A stretch of 64,000 nucleotides of DNA from GCA-002697625 sp002697625 (GTDB lineage: Bacteria; Bacteroidota; Bacteroidia; Flavobacteriales; BACL11). The notes beneath the pieces were generated by a model. The model was given only the letters and a program-made list of their open reading frames with translations, searched no databases and was not told where the DNA came from. How positions within the stretch are numbered: position 1 is the first letter of the stretch; every line of letters begins with the position of its first letter. Positions 1-9,591 of this stretch are shown in pieces. The DNA lies in assembly GCA_964004625.1 (NCBI GenBank), contig CAXFOB010000019.1:1-64000 (forward strand). The letters are read 5' to 3'. A program made the position numbers and the translations under genes.

Positions 1-2426
1 ACTTTGGACTTTAGAAGCACAATATCTATTACCTCTTTCATTTTAGATACATAATGAAATTTTAAACCTTTCAGATATTTCTCATTAATATCTAAAATAT
101 CTTTCTTATTCTCTTCACTTAAAATTATCTCTTTTACTCCAGATCGTTTTGCTGCCAGTATTTTTTCTTTAATACCTCCTACAGGCAAGACTTTACCTCT
201 TAAAGTAATTTCTCCAGTCATAGCTATATTATTTTTTACTTTTCTACCTGTAAAAGAAGATACCAATGAAGTAAACATAGTTATACCGGCAGAAGGTCCG
301 TCTTTTGGAGTAGCTCCTTCTGGAACATGGACATGTGTATTCCATTTAGCAAACACTTCACTTTTTATTCCGTATTCAGAAGAATGTGATTTTAAGTATT
401 CTAATGCAATAGTTGCAGATTCCTTCATTACCTTTCCTAAATTTCCTGTAATACTCAACTGTCCTTTTCCTTTACTTAAAGTAGATTCTATAAACAATAT
501 ATCTCCACCAACAGACGTCCAAGCTAATCCAACAACAACCCCTGCAACATCATTATCGATAGATCTATCCCTATCAAATTTGTTTGGACCTAAAATTTCT
601 TGCAAAGTATCTAAGCTAATATTTATATTATATTTCTGTTCCATTGCTACAGATTTAGCGGCATACCTTACAACTTTCGCAAGTTTTTTATCTAACCCTC
701 TAACCCCAGATTCACGCGTATATCCATCAATGATTTTTTCAATAACAGATTTTGATAAAGAAATATCTTTATTTGTCAGTCCGTGCTCTTTTATTTGTTT
801 TGGGAGGAGGTGTTTTTTTGCAATTTGTATCTTTTCTTCAATAGTATATCCATTTATTTCAATTATCTCCATCCTATCGAGTAATGCAGGTTGAATAGTA
901 GATAAGGAATTTGCCGTTGCAACAAATAATACTTTGGAAAGATCGTAACCCAACTCTAAATAATTATCATGAAAACTATCATTTTGTTCCGGATCCAACA
1001 CTTCTAACAATGCAGAAGAAGGATCTCCATGGATATCTCGAGTAACTTTATCAATTTCATCTAAAACAAAAACAGGATTTGAAGAGGTTGCTTTCTTAAC
1101 TGATTTTATAATTCTACCTGGCATAGCTCCAATATATGTTTTTCTATGACCTCTTATTTCTGCCTCATCTCTCAATCCCCCTAAACTTACTCTAACATAT
1201 TTTCTTCCTAAACTTTCAGCAATAGATTTACCTAATGAAGTTTTACCAACACCTGGAGGTCCATACAAACAAATTATCGGAGACTTCATATCTCCTTTTA
1301 ATTTAAGAACAGCTAAATGTTCAATAATTCTTTCTTTTACTTTATCTAAACCGAAATGATCTCTATCTAGAATTCCTTTGGCCTTGTTTAAGTCAAATTT
1401 ATCTTTTGTAAATTCATTCCAAGGCAATTCCAAGATCAGTTCAAGATAACTTCTTTGTACAGAATAGTCTGCCATACTCGGATTCATTCGTTGCAGCTTT
1501 TTTAATCCTTTATCAAATTCTGATTCTACTTCTTTAGTCCATCTCTTTTCAGAAGCTCTTTTTCTCATTTCATCCACTTCTTTCTCTGAACCTGCTCCAC
1601 CTAATTCTTCTTGTATTGCTTTCAACTGTTGATGAAGATAAAACTCTCTTTGCTGCTTGTCTAAATCACTCTTAACTTTCGTTTGGATTTCATTTTTCAT
1701 TTCCAACATTTGAAGCTCCTTTGTTAAAAGAGAAAGAGCTTTACTCGCCCTATCATTTAAATCAGTATTCTCCAAAAGTGCTTGTTTTTCTTTTAAAGAA
1801 ATATTCATATTAGACGATACAAAATTAATAACAAAAGAAGGACTCTCTATATTTTTAATTGCAATACTTGCTTCTGTTGGTATATTAGGAGATAGATCTA
1901 TAATATCTAAAGATATATCTTTTACAGAATCGACTAAGGCTTCAAATTCTTTATCAGAAGAGTTTGGTTTAGCTTCAACCAATTCAGTTACATTTGCTTT
2001 ATAATAAGGTTCCTTCTGTACCATTTCTGATAACTCAAACCTTTTTCTACCTTGAATAATAGCCGTAATATTCCCATCGGGCATTCTGAGCATTTTAAGT
2101 ATATGGGCTACCGTACCAACCTTATTTAAATCCTCTACCATAGGAACCTCAATCGAAGGGTCCTTCTGAGACAGAACTCCTATTATCTTATTAGCCTTAT
2201 ACGTTTCTTTTATAAGTTTTATCGACCTATCTCTACCAATTGTAATTGGTATAATTACTCCAGGAAACAATACAGTATTTCTTAATGGAAGAATTGGTAA
2301 ACATTTTGGAGTTTTCTCTTTATTTATCTGTTCTTCATCTTCATTACTCATTAATGGAAACATTTCTGTTTCTTCATCAAAAACATTCGAAAGTGAAAAA
2401 TTATATTCGTCTTTATATCTTTTCAT
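1..2426 (-). CDS. lon: ATP-dependent Lon protease (C-terminus cut by window edge)
   Basis: Cytosolic AAA+ serine protease that degrades misfolded and regulatory proteins. The start is the ATG whose complement ends at 2426; about 808 codons are present and the last residues lie outside the window. Seen in order: an N-terminal substrate-binding domain (from PILPLRNTVLFPG), a coiled helical linker, the AAA+ module with Walker A GPPGVGKTSLGKS and Walker B VFVLDEID, and the protease domain with KDGPSAG (catalytic Ser near residue 712) and GGIKEKI (catalytic Lys near residue 753). It lies 2 bases downstream of a small unknown gene and is probably co-transcribed with it. Identification is certain. 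Confidence 0.97.
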   Translation of the reverse strand, partial: MKRYKDEYNFSLSNVFDEETEMFPLMSNEDEEQINKEKTPKCLPILPLRNTVLFPGVIIPITIGRDRSIKLIKETYKANKIIGVLSQKDPSIEVPMVEDLNKVGTVAHILKMLRMPDGNITAIIQGRKRFELSEMVQKEPYYKANVTELVEAKPNSSDKEFEALVDSVKDISLDIIDLSPNIPTEASIAIKNIESPSFVINFVSSNMNISLKEKQALLENTDLNDRASKALSLLTKELQMLEMKNEIQTKVKSDLDKQQREFYLHQQLKAIQEELGGAGSEKEVDEMRKRASEKRWTKEVESEFDKGLKKLQRMNPSMADYSVQRSYLELILELPWNEFTKDKFDLNKAKGILDRDHFGLDKVKERIIEHLAVLKLKGDMKSPIICLYGPPGVGKTSLGKSIAESLGRKYVRVSLGGLRDEAEIRGHRKTYIGAMPGRIIKSVKKATSSNPVFVLDEIDKVTRDIHGDPSSALLEVLDPEQNDSFHDNYLELGYDLSKVLFVATANSLSTIQPALLDRMEIIEINGYTIEEKIQIAKKHLLPKQIKEHGLTNKDISLSKSVIEKIIDGYTRESGVRGLDKKLAKVVRYAAKSVAMEQKYNINISLDTLQEILGPNKFDRDRSIDNDVAGVVVGLAWTSVGGDILFIESTLSKGKGQLSITGNLGKVMKESATIALEYLKSHSSEYGIKSEVFAKWNTHVHVPEGATPKDGPSAGITMFTSLVSSFTGRKVKNNIAMTGEITLRGKVLPVGGIKEKILAAKRSGVKEIILSEENKKDILDINEKYLKGLKFHYVSKMKEVIDIVLLKSK

Positions 2427-2428
2427 TC

Positions 2429-2731
2429 TTATCCTCTTCTTTTATTAAATGCATCAAACAATTTTTGTTTTATATCATTCTCTATTTGTTCCTCCGCATG
2501 ATTAAAACCAAAATATTTTCCACACATCAGGCCTATTAGTGTAGCTTCCCTTATATTATTTCCTTGTTGTAAGATCTTCATCACACTATCGTACACAGAA
2601 TCTGTTTCTTTGTAAATTTTCTCTGCATTTTCAATTATTTCATCTAATTCTGATGTGGAACACTCTAATAAATTACAAAGTTTCTCCTTTTCGAATTTAT
2701 CAAAAAATGTATTAAAATTAAAATCAGTCAT
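2429..2731 (-). CDS. Small conserved-looking helical protein upstream of lon, function unknown
   Basis: A 100-residue acidic protein predicted to be soluble and largely alpha-helical; no signal peptide, membrane segment or catalytic motif was recognised. It ends 2 bases before the lon start, so it is most likely the first gene of a lon transcription unit. The starting ATG follows an A-rich leader typical of this genome. The reading frame is supported by tight coupling to lon and ordinary codon use. I do not recognise the family; a role linked to Lon (adaptor, substrate) would be guesswork based only on position. Confidence 0.75.
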   Translation of the reverse strand: MTDFNFNTFFDKFEKEKLCNLLECSTSELDEIIENAEKIYKETDSVYDSVMKILQQGNNIREATLIGLMCGKYFGFNHAEEQIENDIKQKLFDAFNKRRG

Positions 2732-2804
2732 TTTATGTTATTTTCTATAATATACAGATACAAATATCATTCCAAACGATAAAAACAGGAAATATTGTCA
2801 GGTA

Positions 2805-3962
2805 TTAATAATTTCTATATTTAGATGTCAGTTCAAATACCTTATTGAGTATTTCTTTATCTAAATCTGAAAATACAATATTTCTTCTCTTCATCACTAA
2901 CTCAGCCACTTCAAAAACTTTATTCGTTTTATATGTAGTAAATCCAGAAGCTCCACCCCAACTAAAAGAAGGAATTATATTTCTTGGAAAACCACTTCCA
3001 AAGACATTAGCACTCACCCCAACAACTGTTCCAGTATTAAACATTGTATTGATTCCACACTTAGAGTGATCTGCCATAATCAAACCGCAAAATTGTAATC
3101 CTGTTTTCTTAAATCGTTCCATTTTGTAATTCCAAATTTTTACCTCTGTATAATTATTTTTTAGATTGGAATTGTTTGTATCCGCTCCTAAATTACACCA
3201 CTCTCCTATTACAGAATTTCCTAAATAACCCTCATGAGATTTTGAAGAAAATCCAAAAAACACCGAATTATTCACTTCTCCACCTACTTTACAATAGGGT
3301 CCTAAAGTAGTACCTTCATAAATTCGAGCCATTATTTTGAGTACCGAATTATTTGACATTGCAAATGGACCCCTTATAAAACAACCTTCCATTACCTCTG
3401 CATCCTTACCTATATATACAGGACCATTAGTACAGTTTATAAAACTAGATACTATTTTTGCTCCTTTCTCAATAAAAAGTGGATAATCTCCAATCTTTAT
3501 ACTTAACTCTTCGAGTTTCTGTGATTTTCTGCCTTTAGTAATTTTTTTAAAGTCTATTTTTATCTCTTCAGAATTTAAAGAAAAAATATCCCATAAATCA
3601 TTGATTCTATTGTAAAAGGAATTACATTCTATTTCATTTAATTTGGAAGTGTCAAATTTATAATTGTTCACCGCAATAATAACATCTCCTTTTTTTAGGA
3701 GTTCTCCTTTTCTGAGGGAATTAATCTCTGTTACCAAATCTTCTGATGGCAAAATAGAACTATTTATCCAAAGGTTTTCTTTTTTAATAATACACGGAAA
3801 TTTTTCAGCAAGATATTCTTCTGTTTTTACAGATACAGATTTATAATAAAGCTCCCACTTTTCTTTAATAGTGAGTATTCCAACTCTAAAATTAGATATT
3901 GGTCTTGTCAAACTTAAAGGAAATAAGTTTTCTCTATCTGTATCAAATAAAATTACATTCAT
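2805..3962 (-). CDS. GlmU-like sugar nucleotidyltransferase family protein
   Basis: A 385-residue protein of the Bacteroidetes 'GlmU family': an N-terminal nucleotidyltransferase-like domain (starting MNVILFDTDRENLFPLSLTRP, with the arginine-containing L-TRP segment where pyrophosphorylases bind nucleotide) followed by a C-terminal left-handed beta-helix of hexapeptide repeats (about residues 165-340, many I/V-G-x-x-x-x units such as VYIGKDAEVMEG). Members probably activate or modify a sugar phosphate for envelope synthesis. It lacks the canonical LAAGxGTRM signature of true GlmU, so it should not be equated with the bifunctional enzyme. It has its own promoter box upstream (3980-3987). Confidence 0.8.
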   Translation of the reverse strand: MNVILFDTDRENLFPLSLTRPISNFRVGILTIKEKWELYYKSVSVKTEEYLAEKFPCIIKKENLWINSSILPSEDLVTEINSLRKGELLKKGDVIIAVNNYKFDTSKLNEIECNSFYNRINDLWDIFSLNSEEIKIDFKKITKGRKSQKLEELSIKIGDYPLFIEKGAKIVSSFINCTNGPVYIGKDAEVMEGCFIRGPFAMSNNSVLKIMARIYEGTTLGPYCKVGGEVNNSVFFGFSSKSHEGYLGNSVIGEWCNLGADTNNSNLKNNYTEVKIWNYKMERFKKTGLQFCGLIMADHSKCGINTMFNTGTVVGVSANVFGSGFPRNIIPSFSWGGASGFTTYKTNKVFEVAELVMKRRNIVFSDLDKEILNKVFELTSKYRNY

Positions 3963-3979
3963 TCTAAAAAATTATTTTA

Positions 3980-3987
3980 CAAATCTA
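3980..3987 (-). promoter_or_regulatory. TAnnTTTG -7 box for the GlmU-like gene
   Basis: Reads TAGATTTG on the minus strand, 17 bases before the ATG at 3962. Exact match to the Bacteroidetes sigma-A -7 consensus. It sits just after the rpmE2 terminator, so the gene is an independent unit. Confidence 0.6.
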
Positions 3988-3990
3988 AAT

Positions 3991-4024
3991 AAAAAAGCCC
4001 ACACTAATTAGTATGGGCTTTTGT
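3991..4024 (-). terminator. Intrinsic terminator of rpmE2
   Basis: On the minus strand AAAAGCCCA, a 12-base loop region, then TGGGCTTTTTT: a 9-bp stem followed by a T run, 19 bases after the rpmE2 stop codon. Confidence 0.85.
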
Positions 4025-4042
4025 TTATTTATCAAACTTAAA

Positions 4043-4297
4043 TTACTTTTTTAAGTTTTTATATCTGTTCTTAAATTTATCAATTCTACCTGCAGTATCT
4101 ACTAGTTTTGTTTTACCTGTATAGAATGGATGAGAATCAGAAGAAATCTCCATTTTGATTAATGGGTATTCATTTCCGTCTGTATACTTTATATTCTCAG
4201 TTGAAGGTGCACAAGATTTTGTTAAAATCATATAGTCTGTCGACATATCCTTAAATACGCATAATCTATAATCTTCTGGATGTATTCCTGTTTTCAT
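4043..4297 (-). CDS. rpmE2: 50S ribosomal protein L31, type B (zinc-independent)
   Basis: 84-residue ribosomal protein of the large subunit. Diagnostic blocks are MKTGIHPEDYR at the start and ISSDSHPFYTGK plus GRIDKFKNRY near the end. The type B form carries the long insertion around residues 14-50 and lacks the CxxC zinc ribbon of type A L31; no Cys pair is present here. In many bacteria type B is used under zinc limitation, but in Bacteroidetes it is commonly the only L31 (family knowledge). Single-gene unit with its own promoter (4334-4341) and terminator. Confidence 0.96.
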   Translation of the reverse strand: MKTGIHPEDYRLCVFKDMSTDYMILTKSCAPSTENIKYTDGNEYPLIKMEISSDSHPFYTGKTKLVDTAGRIDKFKNRYKNLKK

Positions 4298-4333
4298 TTT
4301 TCTTTATTTTTTAGATTTCCCGAAATAGGACTG

Positions 4334-4341
4334 CAAAAATA
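4334..4341 (-). promoter_or_regulatory. TAnnTTTG -7 box for rpmE2
   Basis: TATTTTTG on the minus strand, 36 bases before the rpmE2 ATG; divergent from the typA promoter. Confidence 0.65.
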
Positions 4342-4469
4342 GTAATTTATTAAAAACAAACAACAAATGTTTTATTTTTATTTATTTCATGTAAAATCTA
4401 CTTTTCTACTGCTATAAATATAAATTATTAATTTAACTTCCTTTTATCCATTATAGATAATATAAAGAT

Positions 4470-4477
4470 TAGTTTTG
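4470..4477 (+). promoter_or_regulatory. TAnnTTTG -7 box for typA
   Basis: TAGTTTTG, 21 bases before the typA ATG; exact match to the -7 consensus. Confidence 0.65.
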
Positions 4478-4498
4478 TAAACTTTTTAAAACAAAACA

Positions 4499-6298
4499 AT
4501 GAATCTAAGAAATATAGCTATTATAGCCCATGTTGACCATGGAAAAACCACTTTAGTAGATCAAATGTTATTATCTTCAGAAATATTTCTAGAACATGAA
4601 AATCCTGGGGAATTAATTATGGATTCAAATCCTTTAGAGAAAGAACGAGGAATTACCATTCTTGCAAAAAATGTATCTGTAAATTATAAAGATTGTAAAA
4701 TTAATATTCTAGATACTCCAGGACATTCCGACTTTGGTGGTGAAGTAGAAAGAGTATTAAATATGGCAGATGGTGTAGTATTGTTAGTTGACGCCTTTGA
4801 GGGGCCAATGCCACAAACCAGATTTGTACTATCGAAAGCTTTAAAATTAGGATTGAAACCAATCGTAGTAGTTAACAAGGTCGATAAACTTAATTGTACT
4901 CCAGAAGAAGTAAACGAAATGGTTTTTGAACTTATGTTCAATTTGAACGCTACGGAGGAACAACTAGATTTTCCTACAATTTTTGGTTCTAGTAAGAACG
5001 GATGGATGGGAGAAGATTGGAAAAAACCTACAGAAGATATTACTTATTTAATGGATAAAATTCTAGAACACATTCCCGCTCCTACCGAAAATCTAGGAAC
5101 TACTCAAATGCTAATCACTTCATTAGACTACTCTTCTTTTATTGGTAGAATTGCTATTGGTAGAGTACACAGAGGAAGTGTAAAAGAAAACCAAAGTGTC
5201 ATGTTGTGTAAAAGAGATGGTAGCAAAGTAAAAGCAAAAATCAAAGAAGTATTTGTTTTTGACGGCTTCGAAAAGAGAAAAGTACAAGAAGTAAAGTCTG
5301 GGGAAATTAGTGCAATTACAGGAATAGAAGGATTTGATATTGGAGATACTATTGCAGATTTTGAACATCCAGAAGCATTACCTACGATAAAAATTGACGA
5401 ACCAACTATGAGTATGACTTTTACTATAAACGATTCTCCATTTTTTGGTCAGGATGGTAAGTTTGTTACATCTCGTCAGATAAAAGAACGATTGGAAAAA
5501 GAAGAGGAAAGAAATCTTGCACTGAGAGTAGAACAAACAGATTCTGCAGATACGTTCAGGGTTTTTGGTAGAGGTGTTTTACATCTTTCCGTATTGATAG
5601 AAACTATGAGAAGAGAAGGTTATGAAATTCAGATAGGACAACCTCAAGTCATTATAAAAAAAATTGATGGCGTAACATGCGAACCTATTGAAGAGTTAAC
5701 CATAGATATACCTGAAAATTTAAGTGGAAAAGCTATAGAAATCGTCACGATACGTAAAGGGGAAATGACGGTAATGGAACCAAAAGGAGATTTAATGCAT
5801 TTAGAATTTACTATTCCTTCTAGAGGAATTATAGGATTAAGAAACTATCTCCTTACCGCAACTGCTGGGGAAGCTATTATGTCTCACAGATTCAAGGATT
5901 TTCAACCACACAAAGGTACTATTCCTGGAAGATTAAACGGTTCTTTAATTTCAATGGAACAAGGAAATGCAATTCCTTACTCTTTAAATAACATGCAAGA
6001 AAGAGGAACTTTCTTTGTCGACTCTAATCAGTCTATTTATGAAGGACAGATTATTGGAAAAAATACAAGAGCAGACGATTTAGTTATTAATGTAACGAAA
6101 ACTAAAAAGATGTCTAACATGCGGTCTTCTGGTAATGATGATAAAGTCAAAATCGCTCCCCCGATTATCTTTACTTTAGAAGAAGCATTAGAATACATAC
6201 AAGCAGACGAATATGTCGAGGTAACTCCAAAAAACTTAAGGTTACGAAAAATATTACTTAAGGAACACGACAGAAAAAGAAAACAAATTAAAAAATAA
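4499..6298 (+). CDS. typA: Ribosome-associated translational GTPase TypA/BipA
   Basis: 599-residue translational GTPase that binds the 70S ribosome near the EF-G site and helps 50S assembly and stress adaptation. Seen: G1 AHVDHGKTTL at residues 9-18, the switch region ending RGITI, G3 DTPGHSDFGGEV, G4 NKVDK, followed by the beta-barrel domain 2, EF-G-like domains III and V (RGIIGLRNYLLTATAGEAIMS) and the BipA-specific C-terminal domain with the basic tail KEHDRKRKQIKK. Length is normal for the family. Monocistronic: own promoter upstream and a hairpin directly after the stop that it shares with the convergent Bax inhibitor-1 gene. Confidence 0.97.
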   Translation: MNLRNIAIIAHVDHGKTTLVDQMLLSSEIFLEHENPGELIMDSNPLEKERGITILAKNVSVNYKDCKINILDTPGHSDFGGEVERVLNMADGVVLLVDAFEGPMPQTRFVLSKALKLGLKPIVVVNKVDKLNCTPEEVNEMVFELMFNLNATEEQLDFPTIFGSSKNGWMGEDWKKPTEDITYLMDKILEHIPAPTENLGTTQMLITSLDYSSFIGRIAIGRVHRGSVKENQSVMLCKRDGSKVKAKIKEVFVFDGFEKRKVQEVKSGEISAITGIEGFDIGDTIADFEHPEALPTIKIDEPTMSMTFTINDSPFFGQDGKFVTSRQIKERLEKEEERNLALRVEQTDSADTFRVFGRGVLHLSVLIETMRREGYEIQIGQPQVIIKKIDGVTCEPIEELTIDIPENLSGKAIEIVTIRKGEMTVMEPKGDLMHLEFTIPSRGIIGLRNYLLTATAGEAIMSHRFKDFQPHKGTIPGRLNGSLISMEQGNAIPYSLNNMQERGTFFVDSNQSIYEGQIIGKNTRADDLVINVTKTKKMSNMRSSGNDDKVKIAPPIIFTLEEALEYIQADEYVEVTPKNLRLRKILLKEHDRKRKQIKK

Positions 6299-6324
6299 AA
6301 AAGGGACACGACGTGTCCTTTTTA
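6296..6324. terminator. Bidirectional intrinsic terminator between typA and the Bax inhibitor-1 gene
   Basis: GGACAC-GAC-GTGTCC stem flanked by A5 on the left and T5 on the right, so it works on both strands; placed between two convergent stop codons 26 bases apart. Confidence 0.9.
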
Positions 6325-7053
6325 TTAATCTCTCGAACTCAGTTTCGCCAATAGTCGGAGTATTTCCAAATACAACCACACTAAGGTTACTAGAAGGCCA
6401 AAGGCTCCATACCACTCCATATATTTAGGAACACCCTGTTCGGCTCCTTCTTCAATAAAATCAAAGTCCATTACTAAGTTTAAAGAAGCTATTACTACTA
6501 CAAATAATGAAAACCCTATACTTAACATAGAGGAGTTAGTAGGATTCATAACTGACAAACCTCCTCCTCCAAACATACTCATTATAAAACTCACTAAATA
6601 AACTATTGCAATGCCACCAGTAGCAGCAAAAACACCAAGTTTAAAATTTTCAGTTGGTTTAATCACTTTGGTTTTATATGCGAATAACAATGTGAAGAAT
6701 ATTCCAAATGTTAAGAATATTGCTTGTTGTACAATATCAGCATATTCATGAGCATAAATACTTGAAACCCCTCCTAAAGCTAAGCCTTCCAAAACAGCAT
6801 AAACTGGAACAGTTATTGGGGACCATTCCTTTTTAAATATTGTAACTAAAGCAACTATAAAACCACCTATAAAACCAATAAGAATGTAATCCATGATAGC
6901 ATTTGAATAAGTATAATAGGCAGCAATCATTAATAAACCAAGACTAATTGCTGTCTTATTAACTGTTCCATCAAGTGTCATTACCGTACCACTTGTATTG
7001 GAAAAATTCTCAAATGTCTTTTTATTTAATGCCGGATTTCCAGATCTCATCAT
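6325..7053 (-). CDS. Bax inhibitor-1/YccA family membrane protein
   Basis: 242-residue integral membrane protein with about seven hydrophobic segments after a polar N-terminus (MMRSGNPALNKKTFENF). The pattern matches the bacterial BaxI_1 branch, which starts with the R-S-x-NPxL motif, and ends with the conserved WYGAFGLLVTLVWLYLEILRLL region. Relatives mediate calcium leak or modulate membrane proteases such as FtsH; the exact role here is unknown. The start may be the first or second Met. Upstream is a near-consensus promoter (TATATTTT) around 7087. Single gene. Confidence 0.9.
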   Translation of the reverse strand: MMRSGNPALNKKTFENFSNTSGTVMTLDGTVNKTAISLGLLMIAAYYTYSNAIMDYILIGFIGGFIVALVTIFKKEWSPITVPVYAVLEGLALGGVSSIYAHEYADIVQQAIFLTFGIFFTLLFAYKTKVIKPTENFKLGVFAATGGIAIVYLVSFIMSMFGGGGLSVMNPTNSSMLSIGFSLFVVVIASLNLVMDFDFIEEGAEQGVPKYMEWYGAFGLLVTLVWLYLEILRLLAKLSSRD

Positions 7054-7178
7054 AATTTCTATTTTTTAATTAAATTTAAAGCTAAAATATAAAGTTTATT
7101 TAACAACTACAATTACATCAATATAATTATTAATAAAAATTCTTATTACTTATAACATTTTATAAAAAAGTAAATGAT

Positions 7179-7186
7179 TAATTTTG
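7179..7186 (+). promoter_or_regulatory. TAnnTTTG -7 box for the TonB receptor/DUF4249 operon
   Basis: TAATTTTG, 26 bases before the receptor ATG. Confidence 0.6.
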
Positions 7187-7212
7187 CAAATCATTAAACA
7201 ATTATACTTTAA

Positions 7213-9588
7213 ATGAATAAAAATCTTCTACTTTTAGTTCTATTCTCATTTTACACTCTTTTTTCTTTCTCTCAAAACTTTACCATTAGTGGATACATAC
7301 AAGAAGAATCAAACGGAGAGAATCTTATCGGGGTGTCTGTATATGACAAATCTTCTAATAAAGGAACGAGTTCTAATCAATATGGATTTTATTCTCTAAC
7401 ATTACCCAAAGGAAATTATAATATCGTATTTTCTTTTATTGGTCTACAAACTGAATCAATAGAAGTAAATCTTAACAAAAACCAACGTATCAATATTTCT
7501 TTAAAAGAAAATTCCACTCAAATACAAGAAATAAAAATTTCAGAAGAACGTCTTGACGGGAATATAGAAAAAAGTAATATGAGTCAGGTAAAATTAAAAA
7601 TACAAAACGTAAAAAGTATACCAGCCATATTAGGAGAAATAGATGTGTTAAAAGCAGCACAACTACTTCCTGGTATTTCTAATGGAGGGGAAGGAAATTC
7701 TGGATTGTATGTCAGAGGGGGTGGACCTGATCAAAATCTTGTACTTTTAGATGAGGCGGTAGTATATAACGCCGCTCATCTATTTGGTTTTTTTTCAGTC
7801 TTTAATGCAGACGCAATTAAAGATATGAATATAATCAAGGGTGGTATGCCTGCAGAATATGGTGGTCGACTTTCGTCGGTAATAGATATATCTATGAAAG
7901 ATGGAAACAATAAAAAATTTCAAGCTGATGGAGGTATTGGACTACTGTCTTCTAGACTAACATTACAGGGGCCATTAGAAAAAAATAAAAGTTCATTTAT
8001 TGTATCCGGAAGAAGAACCTATATAGATGTTCTAACTAAACCTTTTCTCAACAGAAATAACAAAGAAACTGGTGAACCAAATCCATTTTCAGGATCTGGA
8101 TATTATTTTTATGACCTTACCACTAAAATAAATTATAAAATATCTGATAAAGACAGAATTTATTTAAGTGGTTACTTTGGTAGAGATGTTTTTAATTTTT
8201 CTGACAATGAAAGTGGTTTTGGAATAGAAATTCCTTGGGGAAACGCTACTACTTCACTTCGTTGGAATCATCTGTTTAATGATAAACTCTTTATGAATAC
8301 TTCTTTGATTTTTACTGACTATAGATTTGAGTTTAACATAGCACAGTCAGATTTTGAATTAAGAATTTTTTCTGGAATTAATGACTGGAATAGTAAAACA
8401 GATTTTCTATATATTCCAAATCAAAAACATAAAATTAAATTTGGCAGCAATTTTACATATCATATATTTACTCCTGGAAACGCGACAGGAAGATCTGGAG
8501 AAGTAGAATTTATCCCTGATGAAATATTTAAACAATATTCAAATGAAGCTGCTCTATACCTAAGTGATGATTTTGAAATAAATGACGTTCTTAAATTAAA
8601 CATTGGTTTAAGATATTCTTCATTTCAACACAGTGGAGACATAAATCCAATATCATTCCTAACAAACGAGATTCAGCTAGATACCAACAATCATTATCGA
8701 CATATTGAACCTAGGTTTAGTATGCGATATAAATTAAATCCTACTGCTTCAATTAAAGCTTCATATTCTGAGAACTATCAATATATTCATCTAGCATCTA
8801 CAGGTTCTGTAAGCCTTCCCACAGACTTATGGGTTCCTAGCACTAATTTAGTCAAACCTAAATTTTCTAAACAAATAGCTTCCGGTTATTTTAAAAATTT
8901 TAAAGAAGATATGTACGAAACATCAGTAGAATTATATTATAAAGAAATGGAGAACCTAATTGAATACAAGGAGGGAATCCTTCCAGAAGACAACACTAAT
9001 AGCAGTAGTGACAATTCATTCACATTTGGAAATGGAGACTCATACGGAGTCGAACTTTTCGCTAAAAAAAATACGGGAAAGTTAACAGGATGGGTTGGTT
9101 ATACACTTTCAAAAACCACAAGATATTTTGATGAAATAAACGACGGTGATCCGTATCCGGCAAAGTATGATAGAAGACATGATTTATCTATCACCAGCAC
9201 ATATAAACTTAGTGATTCCTGGGAGCTTAGTGGAGTTTTTGTATATGCTACAGGAAACGCAATTACACTTCCTTCGGAAAGATATATAATAAATGGAAAT
9301 GTATACACGGAGTATACTTCTAGAAATGGATATCGAATGATGCCGTACCACAGATTAGATTTTGGAGCTACATATACTCCTAAAAAAGAAAAGAAATTTA
9401 AATCTTCATGGAACTTTTCAATTTATAATTTATACAATAGAAAAAATCCATATTTTATATACTTAGGTTTAGAAAATAGTATAGAAGGAGAAAATGGAAC
9501 AATACAAAATGGAAATTTAATTCCTAAAGCATATCAAGTCTCAATCTTCCCAATACTTCCGTCAATTACCTGGAACTTTAATTTTTAA
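7213..9588 (+). CDS. TonB-dependent outer-membrane receptor with carboxypeptidase-regulatory-like N-domain
   Basis: 791-residue outer-membrane transporter, energised by TonB-ExbBD. Signal peptide MNKNLLLLVLFSFYTLFSFSQ, then a CarboxypepD_reg-like beta-sandwich (residues about 24-110, with the G-F-Y-S-L/P-x-G-x-Y-x-I core), a plug domain (about 135-230; LYVRGGGPDQNLVLLDEAVVYN and the MPAEYGGRLSSVIDI block) and a C-terminal barrel ending in Phe as outer-membrane barrels do. The next gene, 3 bases downstream, encodes a DUF4249 lipoprotein, a pairing repeatedly seen for this receptor subclass. Substrate cannot be told; no SusD homologue is present, so a glycan is less likely than a peptide, metal or cofactor (inference). 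Confidence 0.93.
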   Translation: MNKNLLLLVLFSFYTLFSFSQNFTISGYIQEESNGENLIGVSVYDKSSNKGTSSNQYGFYSLTLPKGNYNIVFSFIGLQTESIEVNLNKNQRINISLKENSTQIQEIKISEERLDGNIEKSNMSQVKLKIQNVKSIPAILGEIDVLKAAQLLPGISNGGEGNSGLYVRGGGPDQNLVLLDEAVVYNAAHLFGFFSVFNADAIKDMNIIKGGMPAEYGGRLSSVIDISMKDGNNKKFQADGGIGLLSSRLTLQGPLEKNKSSFIVSGRRTYIDVLTKPFLNRNNKETGEPNPFSGSGYYFYDLTTKINYKISDKDRIYLSGYFGRDVFNFSDNESGFGIEIPWGNATTSLRWNHLFNDKLFMNTSLIFTDYRFEFNIAQSDFELRIFSGINDWNSKTDFLYIPNQKHKIKFGSNFTYHIFTPGNATGRSGEVEFIPDEIFKQYSNEAALYLSDDFEINDVLKLNIGLRYSSFQHSGDINPISFLTNEIQLDTNNHYRHIEPRFSMRYKLNPTASIKASYSENYQYIHLASTGSVSLPTDLWVPSTNLVKPKFSKQIASGYFKNFKEDMYETSVELYYKEMENLIEYKEGILPEDNTNSSSDNSFTFGNGDSYGVELFAKKNTGKLTGWVGYTLSKTTRYFDEINDGDPYPAKYDRRHDLSITSTYKLSDSWELSGVFVYATGNAITLPSERYIINGNVYTEYTSRNGYRMMPYHRLDFGATYTPKKEKKFKSSWNFSIYNLYNRKNPYFIYLGLENSIEGENGTIQNGNLIPKAYQVSIFPILPSITWNFNF

Positions 9589-9591
9589 AAC

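Noticed and set aside
580..894. Rightward ORF antisense to lon
   Set aside because: Shadow of the lon gene with no promoter or plausible protein features; the same holds for the other antisense ORFs within long genes.
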